Below, in pieces: positions 1 to 5,909 of a stretch of DNA of 6,564 nucleotides. The stretch is taken from the NCBI GenBank assembly GCA_012800215.1, contig JAAZJT010000097.1, positions 1 to 6,564 of the forward strand, written 5' to 3'. The translations under genes and the position numbers were made by a program. The notes beneath the pieces were generated by a model. That model did no database searches. It was not told where the DNA came from and saw nothing but the letters and a program-made list of their open reading frames with translations. The first letter of the stretch is position 1. Each line of letters starts with the position of its first letter. Source of the DNA: Bacillota bacterium (GTDB lineage Bacteria; Bacillota; Dethiobacteria; Dethiobacterales; Dethiobacteraceae).

Positions 1-664
1 CATAGGCAGGCCCAGTACTTATGCGCCCATTATTTATACCCTTCAAACACGAGGTTACATTATCCGTGAGAAAAAAGTTTTTTTTGCCACTGAGTTAGGG
101 CGTGTTGTGTTGGAACAATTATTAGAATTTTTCCCGGATATTTTAGATGTGGATTTTACTGCTCAAATGGAAGAAGAATTGGATGAAATTGCTGAGGGTA
201 AACAAGAGTGGGTCAGTGTAATAAAAAAATTCTACGGCAATTTTGCCAAAAGGCTGGCTGTAGCAGAAGACCATATGGAAAAAGTAGTAATAGCACCTGA
301 GGAAAGTGATGAGCAATGTCCGCAGTGCGGTAGGAAGCTGGTTTATAAAATGGGGCGTTATGGTAAATTCCTAGCTTGTCCTGGCTTCCCCGAGTGCCGT
401 TTTGCTAAACCAATTATAAAAAAACTGGAGATCAACTGCCCCGATTGCGGCAAACCTTTAGTAGAAAGAAAAACTAAACGTAACAGAAAGTTTTATGGTT
501 GTAGTGGTTATCCAGATTGCAATTTTACCACTTGGGATTTGCCACGAAAAGAAAAATGCCCGCATTGTGGTTACTTAATGGTGCAAAAAGGAAAAGCTAT
601 ATCGTGTGCCAATAAAGAATGTTCATATAAACAGAAATTAAGTGTGGAAAATAAGGCAAAGTAG
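1..664 (+). CDS. topA: DNA topoisomerase I (type IA), C-terminal part, 5' end outside window
   Basis: Relaxes negatively supercoiled DNA by cutting and rejoining one strand. The reading frame is open from base 2, so the gene enters from the left; the GTG at 107 lies inside it and is not a start. The first eight codons (2-25) read IGRPSTYA, a block highly conserved in type IA topoisomerases, followed by a typical TLQTRGYI. The catalytic tyrosine lies upstream and is not visible. The tail has three four-cysteine zinc ribbons, at about 317-397 (CPQC...C-x5-C), 437-520 (CPDC...C-x5-C) and 557-622 (CPHC...C-x4-C), which in this family bind single-stranded DNA. The visible part is 220 codons, ending in TAG at 662-664. 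The next gene starts 15 bases later, so the two are probably co-transcribed. Identity is secure; only the missing N-terminal two thirds is unknown. Confidence 0.96.
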   Translation, partial: IGRPSTYAPIIYTLQTRGYIIREKKVFFATELGRVVLEQLLEFFPDILDVDFTAQMEEELDEIAEGKQEWVSVIKKFYGNFAKRLAVAEDHMEKVVIAPEESDEQCPQCGRKLVYKMGRYGKFLACPGFPECRFAKPIIKKLEINCPDCGKPLVERKTKRNRKFYGCSGYPDCNFTTWDLPRKEKCPHCGYLMVQKGKAISCANKECSYKQKLSVENKAK

Positions 665-667
665 TAT

Positions 668-673
668 AGGAGG
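668..673 (+). promoter_or_regulatory. Ribosome binding site of trmFO (AGGAGG)
   Basis: A perfect AGGAGG lies six bases before the GTG at 680 and starts four bases after the topA stop. It supports GTG as the start codon and suggests translation of the two genes is closely linked. Confidence 0.85.
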
Positions 674-679
674 CATCAG

Positions 680-1996
680 GTGAATAAAATTATAGTTGTG
701 GGCGGCGGCTTAGCTGGAGCTGAGGCAGCTTGGCAGGCAGCCCAAAGAGGAATAAGCGTTCTGCTTTATGAAATGCGGCCGCAGAAAATGACGCCGGCAC
801 ATCATGGTGAAGATTTAGCCGAATTAGTATGCAGCAACTCATTTCGTGGTGCTTCGTTGGAAAATGCCGTTGGTTTATTAAAGGAGGAAATGCGTAAATT
901 AAATTCCCTGATAATGGCCAAAGCAGATGAACATGCTGTTCCGGCAGGCGGAGCCTTGGCAGTGGACCGCTCAGCTTTTTCTCAGGCGGTTACAGCCGCT
1001 ATTAAGGAACATCCATTTATTACTCGTATCACAGAAGAAGTAACAAGCATTCCTTCAACAAAAGATGGACCTGTCATAATTGCCACGGGACCTTTGACTG
1101 CACCGGCCTTAGCATCGCAAATTGGCAGCTTAACAGGCCAGGAATCTCTTTATTTTTATGATGCTGCAGCTCCTATTGTTACGGCTGAATCTTTGGATAT
1201 GGAACTTATTTTCCGTGCTTCACGTTATAATAAAGGTAGTGCTGATTATCTAAACTGCCCCATGAACAAAGAAGAGTATCATGCTTTTTATAATGCTCTG
1301 GTGACTGCCGAGGCGCATCCGGGGCATGGAGAGATGGAAGAATTAAAATATTTTGAAGGCTGTATGCCTGTAGAGGTAATGGCTGCACGAGGTTTTGAGA
1401 CATTATTATATGGTCCTCTAAAGCCAGTTGGTCTTCCCGATCCACGTACTGGTAAGCTTCCCTTTGCTGTTGTACAACTACGACAGGATGATGCCGCAGC
1501 CACGCTATACAATATGGTTGGGTTTCAGACTCGCCTGCGTTGGCCGGAACAGAAACGTGTTTTCCGCATGATACCTGGTTTGGCCAATGCTGAGTTTGTA
1601 CGTTATGGTGTTATGCACCGCAATACTTATATTAATTCTCCATTAGTGTTGCAGCCAACTTTACAGTTTGCTTCAGAGCCACAGCTCTTTTTTGCCGGAC
1701 AAATAACCGGTGTTGAAGGCTATGTGGAATCGGCAGCCATGGGTTTAATTGCCGGTATAAATGCTGCGCGTATAGTAAATGGGAAGGAACCTTTGGTTTG
1801 GCCGCGTGAGTGTGCTCACGGTGCTTTAACGTATTATATTACTGCAACTAATCCGGGACATTTTCAACCAATGAATATTAATTTTGGTTTACTGCCACCA
1901 CTTGCGCAACGTGTACCTAAGAAGGAAAGAAAACTGGCTTTGGCTAAGCGTGCTCTGACAGTATTAGAAGCTTGGCAGCACCAGAATTTGCCTTGA
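680..1996 (+). CDS. trmFO: Methylenetetrahydrofolate--tRNA-(uracil-5-)-methyltransferase TrmFO
   Basis: Cytoplasmic flavoenzyme that methylates uridine 54 in the T-loop of tRNA, taking the carbon from 5,10-methylenetetrahydrofolate and electrons from reduced FAD. The 438-residue product has the usual family length. It opens with an FAD-binding Rossmann fingerprint, VVGGGLAGAEAAWQ (residues 6-19). C51 in the CSNSFRG motif and C228 in the YFEGCMPVEVMA motif correspond to the two cysteines implicated in catalysis in the B. subtilis and Thermus enzymes. Other family blocks are YDAAAPIV (160-167), YLNCPMNKEEY (190-200) and a C-terminal flavin-contacting FAGQITGVEGYVESAAMG. It starts at GTG with a perfect Shine-Dalgarno six bases upstream. 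The gene was formerly called gid, and its place after topA and before codV is conserved in Bacillota. It appears intact. No terminator is evident after it, so some transcripts probably run into xerC. Confidence 0.97.
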   Translation: MNKIIVVGGGLAGAEAAWQAAQRGISVLLYEMRPQKMTPAHHGEDLAELVCSNSFRGASLENAVGLLKEEMRKLNSLIMAKADEHAVPAGGALAVDRSAFSQAVTAAIKEHPFITRITEEVTSIPSTKDGPVIIATGPLTAPALASQIGSLTGQESLYFYDAAAPIVTAESLDMELIFRASRYNKGSADYLNCPMNKEEYHAFYNALVTAEAHPGHGEMEELKYFEGCMPVEVMAARGFETLLYGPLKPVGLPDPRTGKLPFAVVQLRQDDAAATLYNMVGFQTRLRWPEQKRVFRMIPGLANAEFVRYGVMHRNTYINSPLVLQPTLQFASEPQLFFAGQITGVEGYVESAAMGLIAGINAARIVNGKEPLVWPRECAHGALTYYITATNPGHFQPMNINFGLLPPLAQRVPKKERKLALAKRALTVLEAWQHQNLP

Positions 1997-2030
1997 GTTA
2001 GTACAATTTGCAGTATTCTCCAATTCTTAC

Positions 2031-2060
2031 TTGCATTGCTTCCTTTTAATATGATAAAAT
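2031..2060 (+). promoter_or_regulatory. Candidate sigma-A promoter of the xerC-hslV-hslU-codY cluster
   Basis: Within the 90-base gap between trmFO and xerC, TTGCAT (2031-2036, a weak -35) is followed after 18 bases by TAAAAT (2055-2060, 5 of 6 to TATAAT). TG at 2052-2053 in front makes a proper extended -10 (TGaTAAAAT). Transcription would begin near 2067, about 20 bases before the xerC ATG. An overlapping alternative -10 is TATGAT (2050-2055). The match is by eye only. In B. subtilis the equivalent operon also has a promoter before codV, which makes a promoter here plausible. Confidence 0.5.
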
Positions 2061-2072
2061 ATTTTGAAAAAG
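2058..2072 (+). promoter_or_regulatory. Weak CodY-box-like sequence over the cluster promoter
   Basis: AATATTTTGAAAAAG matches 11 of 15 positions of the CodY consensus AATTTTCWGAAAATT, with mismatches at positions 4, 7, 14 and 15. It overlaps the -10 region and probable start site, where bound CodY would block transcription. Four mismatches in an A+T-rich gap could easily arise by chance, so this is only a candidate for feedback by CodY on its own operon. Confidence 0.25.
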
Positions 2073-2075
2073 GAG
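2071..2075 (+). promoter_or_regulatory. Ribosome binding site of xerC (AGGAG)
   Basis: AGGAG, preceded by a run of A, lies 11 bases before ATG 2087. The spacing is slightly long, but it is the only Shine-Dalgarno nearby. It favours ATG 2087 over the upstream in-frame TTG 2036 and ATG 2051, which have none. Confidence 0.7.
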
Positions 2076-2086
2076 ATTGCCGTCGA

Positions 2087-2986
2087 ATGAATGATTGGTT
2101 AGACGGTTTTATTCGCCATCTGCAAGTGGAAAAAAATGCATCATACCATACCGTTCGTAATTATGCTGAGGATATTGTGCAGTTCCTATTCTTTTTAGAT
2201 ACCGAAGCACGTATCCCGCTTCAGCGGATAAACTATCTAACATTACGAACTTTCCTGGCACTACTTAAGGAAAAGAAATATGAACGGCGTACCGTTGCAC
2301 GTAAACTATCTGCCATTCGTTCCTTCCTGCGCTATTTAAATAGGGAAGGATTATTACAGGATAAAACCTGGTCTACTGTTTCTACCCCTCGGGTGGGGAA
2401 AAAATTGCCTACCTTCCTTTATGTAGAAGAAATCTTAAGGTTGCTTGCAGCGCCTGATGTGCAAACTATAGCCGGCAAAAGAGATGCAGCAATTCTTGAA
2501 GTTCTTTATGCATCGGGTGTAAGGGTTAGCGAACTTGTGGCATTAAATGTAGAGACGGTTGATTTAGCTGAGGGGCAGTTTATTGTTTATGGCAAAGGGG
2601 CAAGGGAAAGGATAGTTCCCTTAGGCGCTTTTGCCTGCCGAGCAGTGCAGATATACCTGCAGGAGGCAAGACCGGAATTATTACGTAAAAACCACAGAGG
2701 TGAAAACGAAAAAGCATTGTGGCTTAATAAATACGGTACACGGCTGACAGACAGAGGCGTAAGGCGCATAGTAGAGAAATATGTGCGGCAGGTTAGCACA
2801 AGTAAAGGAATAAGTCCCCACAGCATTCGACATAGTTTTGCAACGCACATGCTAAACGCCGGCGCAGATTTAAGAGCTGTGCAAGAATTATTAGGACACC
2901 TTAATGTATCTACAACACAAATTTACACACATATTACGCGGGAGCAGCTGAAAGAAGTTTACCAAGAAGCTCATCCGCGAGCATAA
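2087..2986 (+). CDS. xerC: Tyrosine recombinase XerC (CodV)
   Basis: Site-specific recombinase that, with XerD, resolves chromosome dimers at the dif site. The product is 299 residues, standard for Xer proteins. An N-terminal SAM-like core-binding domain (about 1-90, with HLQVEKNASYHTVRNYAEDI) precedes the catalytic domain. All six catalytic positions are visible: R146 (ASGVRVSEL), K170 (GKGARER), H245 and R248 (PHSIRHSFATHML), H271 (LGHLNVST) and nucleophile Y280 (QIYTHI). I chose ATG 2087 because it follows a Shine-Dalgarno and gives a family-typical N-terminus. A longer reading from TTG 2036 would add 17 residues encoded by the promoter region. The call of XerC rather than XerD or a phage integrase rests largely on its place directly before hslV, as in B. 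subtilis codV. The hslV Shine-Dalgarno overlaps its stop codon, showing tight operon packing. Confidence 0.94.
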   Translation: MNDWLDGFIRHLQVEKNASYHTVRNYAEDIVQFLFFLDTEARIPLQRINYLTLRTFLALLKEKKYERRTVARKLSAIRSFLRYLNREGLLQDKTWSTVSTPRVGKKLPTFLYVEEILRLLAAPDVQTIAGKRDAAILEVLYASGVRVSELVALNVETVDLAEGQFIVYGKGARERIVPLGAFACRAVQIYLQEARPELLRKNHRGENEKALWLNKYGTRLTDRGVRRIVEKYVRQVSTSKGISPHSIRHSFATHMLNAGADLRAVQELLGHLNVSTTQIYTHITREQLKEVYQEAHPRA

Positions 2987-2996
2987 GGAGTGTATT

Positions 2997-3527
2997 ATGT
3001 TTCAGGCAACAACAATTGTAGCTGTCTTAAAGGACGGTCGTTGTGCTCTGGCCGGTGATGGTCAGGTTACTTTTGCTGGCAACACAATTATGAAAAATAA
3101 TGCAGTAAAAGTTCGCCGTATTTATCACGGAAAGGTACTTGCCGGTTTTGCCGGCTCGGTTGCTGATGCTTTTACTTTGTTTGAAAAATATGAAGAGCAG
3201 TTAGATAAGTACCAGGGTAATTTACGCCGGGCTGCTGTTGAGTTAGCTAAAGAGTGGCGCATGGATCGAGTTTTGCGCCGGCTGGAGGCGCTTCTGATTG
3301 TGGGTGATGTGCAAAACTTGTTAATTATCTCCGGAAACGGAGAGATTATAGAGCCTGATGATGGTGTTACCGCTATAGGTTCCGGTGGCTCCTATGCTTT
3401 GGCTGCAGCCAGGGCGTTGTACCGCCATACCAATCTGGATGCCGGTGAAATTGCCAAAAAGGCATTGGAAATTGCAGGAGAAATTTGTATCTATACAAAT
3501 GACAGAATTGTGCTGGAGGTACTATAA
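2997..3527 (+). CDS. hslV: ATP-dependent protease subunit HslV (ClpQ)
   Basis: Proteolytic core of the cytoplasmic HslUV protease. It forms a double hexameric ring of N-terminal-nucleophile hydrolase subunits and degrades proteins unfolded by HslU. The 176-residue length is normal. The precursor starts MFQA-TTIVAV, so removal of four residues would expose T5 as the catalytic threonine. D21 (AGDGQ) and K38 (VKVRR) match D17 and K33 of the mature E. coli enzyme, allowing for one extra residue after F26. The GSGG motif near residue 130 is the conserved serine-bearing loop. Family blocks AGFAGSVADAFTLFEKYE and ELAKEWRMDRVLRRLEA are intact. ATG 2997 has an AAGGAG (2985-2990) six bases upstream, overlapping the xerC stop. 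The stop codon directly adjoins the hslU start. B. subtilis ClpQ is known for a serine nucleophile near its N-terminus, and no serine is present in this tail. Confidence 0.97.
   Translation: MFQATTIVAVLKDGRCALAGDGQVTFAGNTIMKNNAVKVRRIYHGKVLAGFAGSVADAFTLFEKYEEQLDKYQGNLRRAAVELAKEWRMDRVLRRLEALLIVGDVQNLLIISGNGEIIEPDDGVTAIGSGGSYALAAARALYRHTNLDAGEIAKKALEIAGEICIYTNDRIVLEVL
3515..3520 (+). promoter_or_regulatory. Ribosome binding site of hslU inside the hslV end (GGAGGT)
   Basis: GGAGGT lies within the last codons of hslV, seven bases before GTG 3528. It supports that GTG as the start of hslU and indicates translational coupling, which would suit two subunits of one complex. Confidence 0.75.
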
Positions 3528-4952
3528 GTGGTAAATTTTAAACACGGAAATAAAGAAGATCTAACCCCCAGACAAGTCGTTGCTGAATTAGATAAATATA
3601 TTGTTGGGCAAAAAGATGCTAAAAAATGTGTAGCTGTTGCTTTGCGTAACCGCTACCGGCGCAAACTGCTTTCCACTGATTTTCGTGATGAAGTTTTTCC
3701 TAAAAATATTATCATGATCGGTCCCACCGGCGTGGGAAAAACGGAAATAGCGCGCCGCTTGGCAAAATTAGTAAATGCCCCCTTTATAAAAGTTGAAGCA
3801 ACTAAATTTACAGAAGTAGGATATGTAGGACGTGATGTGGAAACAATGGTGCGCGACCTAGTAGAGACAGCTATTCGTATTATTCAGTCAGAGAAAATGG
3901 CTAATGTAGAGGAAAAGGCGCACCAGTTAGCAGAAGAACGATTATTAAACCTATTACTGCCGCGTCCACATAAAAAACAAAAACAACAAAACCCCTTTGG
4001 TTTATTATTTTCTTCAGCAGAACAGCCTGAAGATTCTAAAGAAGGTGAAGTGGAAAAGGAAAATTTGAGGGATTATCAGCAAAAGAGAAATAAATTGGCC
4101 CAACAGTTGCAAAATGGTGAATTAGAAGATAATATAGTAGAATTGGAAGTAGATGAAAGACCGCCCATGATGGAAATAATTCCTGGTGCAGGCCTAGAGG
4201 AATTAGGGGTAAATTTCCAGGACTTAATGGGGCAGTTTTTACCTAGGCGTAAGAAAAAAAGACGTCTTACAGTAGCTCAAGCCAGAAAGATATTACATCA
4301 AGAAGAAGCGCAAAAATTGATAGATATGGATGAGGTATATGCTGAAGCGATAGAGAGAGCAGAACAATCGGGTATTATTTTTCTCGATGAAATTGACAAG
4401 ATTGCTGGATCTGATATTAAGGGATCGCCAGATGTTTCCCGCGAAGGAGTACAGCGAGATATTTTGCCTATTGTGGAAGGTTCTACAGTAATGACAAAAT
4501 ATGGCCCCGTTAAGACTGACTATATTTTATTTATCGCTGCAGGAGCTTTTCATATTAGCAAACCTTCTGATTTAATACCAGAATTGCAAGGGCGTTTCCC
4601 CATACGTGTAGAACTAGATAGTTTAACAGAGAATGACTTTTACAGAATTTTGACGGAACCGGAAAATGCTTTGTTAAAACAGTATAAAGAGTTATTAGCC
4701 ACAGAAGATGTCACAGTTATTTTTACTGAAGACGCCATTAGGGAAATAGCAAAGACTGCCTGTTTTTTAAATCAGGAAATGGAAAATATCGGCGCCAGAC
4801 GACTGCATACAATCCTGGAAAAAGTATTAGATGACCTTTCTTTTTCGGCACCAGAGATTGCAGGGCAAAAAGTTACGGTGACTGACCAGTATGTTCGGGA
4901 TAAATTACAGCAAATTGTACAAAATAAGGATTTAAGCAGGTATATTTTGTAA
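3528..4952 (+). CDS. hslU: ATP-dependent protease ATPase subunit HslU (ClpY)
   Basis: AAA+ unfoldase that forms a hexameric ring on HslV, unfolds substrates with ATP and feeds them to the protease. The 474-residue product begins with the family motif LTPRQVVAELDKYIVGQ (12-28). It carries Walker A GPTGVGKT (65-72), the pore loop GYVG (98-101), Walker B IIFLDEID (283-290, acidic D287-E288), the conserved GRFPIRVEL (355-363) with a candidate arginine finger, and the sensor-2 block GARR (422-425). It ends in DLSRYIL, the C-terminal tail that docks into HslV. The HslU-specific I domain (about 110-245) contains a lysine/glutamine- and acid-rich stretch around 148-190, including NPFG, and somewhat exceeds the E. 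coli version, as is usual in Bacillota. The GTG start directly follows the hslV stop, with GGAGGT seven bases upstream. The adjacent hslV makes the pairing certain and excludes ClpX. Confidence 0.97.
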   Translation: MVNFKHGNKEDLTPRQVVAELDKYIVGQKDAKKCVAVALRNRYRRKLLSTDFRDEVFPKNIIMIGPTGVGKTEIARRLAKLVNAPFIKVEATKFTEVGYVGRDVETMVRDLVETAIRIIQSEKMANVEEKAHQLAEERLLNLLLPRPHKKQKQQNPFGLLFSSAEQPEDSKEGEVEKENLRDYQQKRNKLAQQLQNGELEDNIVELEVDERPPMMEIIPGAGLEELGVNFQDLMGQFLPRRKKKRRLTVAQARKILHQEEAQKLIDMDEVYAEAIERAEQSGIIFLDEIDKIAGSDIKGSPDVSREGVQRDILPIVEGSTVMTKYGPVKTDYILFIAAGAFHISKPSDLIPELQGRFPIRVELDSLTENDFYRILTEPENALLKQYKELLATEDVTVIFTEDAIREIAKTACFLNQEMENIGARRLHTILEKVLDDLSFSAPEIAGQKVTVTDQYVRDKLQQIVQNKDLSRYIL

Positions 4953-4976
4953 TTTAAAAGAGAAAGGAATGATCAT

Positions 4977-5747
4977 ATGTCAATAGAAGAACTTTTAGAG
5001 AAATCCCGTCGCATTAATAAAATCTTGCAAAAAACAGCGGGGCAACATGTTGATTTTGAGGAAGTTGCCAGTGTTTTAAAGAGTGTGATTAATGCCAACA
5101 CTTATATTGTTGATCGCAGTGGGAAAATTTTAGGATCTTCTTTAGTTGAAGACTATGATGTGGAATTGGTAAGTGAAAAAACAACTGAGCCTGTCTTCCC
5201 AGCTGAATATAATAACCAACTTCTGGGTTTTGACGAGGCAAAAGTAAACTTTAAAACTGCGGAAGCAGAAACTCCTTTTCCACACAAAATTACAACTATT
5301 GTTCCTATTTTAGGAGGGGGAAAAAGATTAGGCACTCTAGTATTGGTACGCTCCAATGAAGAGTTTATTCCACAAGACTTAATCTTGGCAGAATACGGTG
5401 CTACTGTAATCGGTATGGAAATACTGCGTACACGGGCTGATAAAATTGAAGAAGAAGCACGTAATAAAGCAGTGGTGCAAATGGCTATTGGCACACTTTC
5501 ATATTCTGAATTAGAAGCTGTAGAAAACATTTTTGCTGAACTTAACAGTGACGAAGGAATATTAGTGGCCAGTAAAATTGCAGATCAGCTAGGTATTACC
5601 CGTTCTGTTATTGTAAATGCTCTGCGTAAATTCGAAAGTGCCGGTGTTATTCAATCCCGCTCCTTAGGAATGAAAGGCACATATATTAAAGTACGTAATC
5701 CTTACCTGCTCGAACAATTGGAGAAAAGAAAAGCCGTAACGATGTAA
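4977..5747 (+). CDS. codY: GTP-sensing global transcriptional repressor CodY
   Basis: DNA-binding repressor that senses branched-chain amino acids and GTP and controls nutrient-limitation genes in low-GC Gram-positive bacteria. The 256-residue product has an N-terminal GAF effector domain (about 1-155), a long linker helix (RADKIEEEARNKAVVQMA) and a C-terminal winged helix-turn-helix. The recognition region at residues 198-221, from ASKIADQLGITRSV to FES, followed by AGVIQSRSLGMKGTYIKV, is almost identical to the B. subtilis protein as I recall it. F74 and FP 101-102 match ligand-pocket F71 and F98-P99. L64 stands where B. subtilis has R61, and the loop after FP is about eight residues shorter. 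ATG 4977 follows AAAGGA (4963-4968) by eight bases, 24 bases after hslU. It ends with tandem stop codons TAA TAA (5745-5750) and a terminator, so it is the last gene of its operon. Confidence 0.96.
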   Translation: MSIEELLEKSRRINKILQKTAGQHVDFEEVASVLKSVINANTYIVDRSGKILGSSLVEDYDVELVSEKTTEPVFPAEYNNQLLGFDEAKVNFKTAEAETPFPHKITTIVPILGGGKRLGTLVLVRSNEEFIPQDLILAEYGATVIGMEILRTRADKIEEEARNKAVVQMAIGTLSYSELEAVENIFAELNSDEGILVASKIADQLGITRSVIVNALRKFESAGVIQSRSLGMKGTYIKVRNPYLLEQLEKRKAVTM

Positions 5748-5751
5748 TAAA

Positions 5752-5790
5752 GACGCACAAGTAACTGCTTGTGCGTCCTTATTTTCTCTT
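5752..5790 (+). terminator. Rho-independent terminator after codY
   Basis: GACGCACAAG (5752-5761) and CTTGTGCGTC (5768-5777) form a perfect 10-bp stem with a six-base loop TAACTG. A U-rich tract (5779-5790, TTATTTTCTCTT) follows. The hairpin starts two bases after the second codY stop. It closes the xerC-hslV-hslU-codY transcription unit and separates it from the next gene. Confidence 0.92.
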
Positions 5791-5827
5791 AACAGGTTTG
5801 CTGGAGAAGACATTCTTTGTTCTTGCC

Positions 5828-5872
5828 TTGTCATAAAAATTGTCTTTGCTGGTTATATTATACTGTTATTAT
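5828..5872 (+). promoter_or_regulatory. Promoter-like AT-rich region before the membrane protein gene
   Basis: A promoter is expected between the terminator and the gene at 5910, but the elements are not cleanly spaced. TTGTCA (5828-5833) is 5 of 6 to the -35 consensus. TATATT (5854-5859) and TATACT (5859-5864) are good -10 hexamers but sit 20 and 25 bases after it. TGtTATTAT (5864-5872) is an extended -10 that could act without a strong -35, with TTGCTG (5846-5851) 15 bases upstream. Which one works cannot be decided from the sequence. Confidence 0.4.
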
Positions 5873-5896
5873 CTATTTGTCATTCAACATGGCGCT

Positions 5897-5905
5897 GGAG
5901 AGGTG
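5897..5905 (+). promoter_or_regulatory. Ribosome binding site deciding the start at 5910
   Basis: GGAGAGGTG contains GGAG nine bases, and GAGGTG four bases, before GTG 5910. The alternative in-frame starts ATG 5889 and TTG 5817 have no Shine-Dalgarno before them, so GTG 5910 is favoured. Confidence 0.65.
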
Positions 5906-5909
5906 GCAG

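Noticed and set aside
1206..1512. Two overlapping minus-strand open frames inside trmFO
   Set aside because: They lie wholly opposite a conserved enzyme gene and show no recognisable protein pattern or upstream ribosome binding site; they are shadows.
1805..1820. Perfect 6-bp inverted repeat CGTGAG/CTCACG with a TGTG loop
   Set aside because: It lies inside trmFO codons, has no U-tract and is not near a transcript boundary; likely chance.
2009..2035. Imperfect inverted repeat TGCAGTA / TACTTGCA between trmFO and xerC
   Set aside because: The stem is short with a bulge and a 12-base loop and no U-tract follows, so it is not a convincing terminator or operator.
2036..2086. Longer xerC reading frame starting at TTG 2036 or ATG 2051
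   Set aside because: Neither has a Shine-Dalgarno, the added residues do not resemble a Xer N-terminus, and the stretch holds the promoter-like elements.
2587..2850. Minus-strand open frame inside xerC
   Set aside because: It is antisense to the catalytic domain of the recombinase and has no family features.
4915..4946. TTGTAC and TATATT near the hslU end as an internal codY promoter
   Set aside because: The 20-base spacing is too long, the -35 match is poor and the sequence is coding; codY is better explained by operon transcription.
5153..5530. Minus-strand 125-codon frame inside codY
   Set aside because: It is opposite the CodY effector domain, has low-complexity serine-rich composition and no supporting signals.
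5817..5909. Longer frame of the membrane protein from TTG 5817 or ATG 5889
   Set aside because: No ribosome binding site precedes either, and the extension runs through the AT-rich promoter region, whereas GTG 5910 follows GGAGAGGTG.
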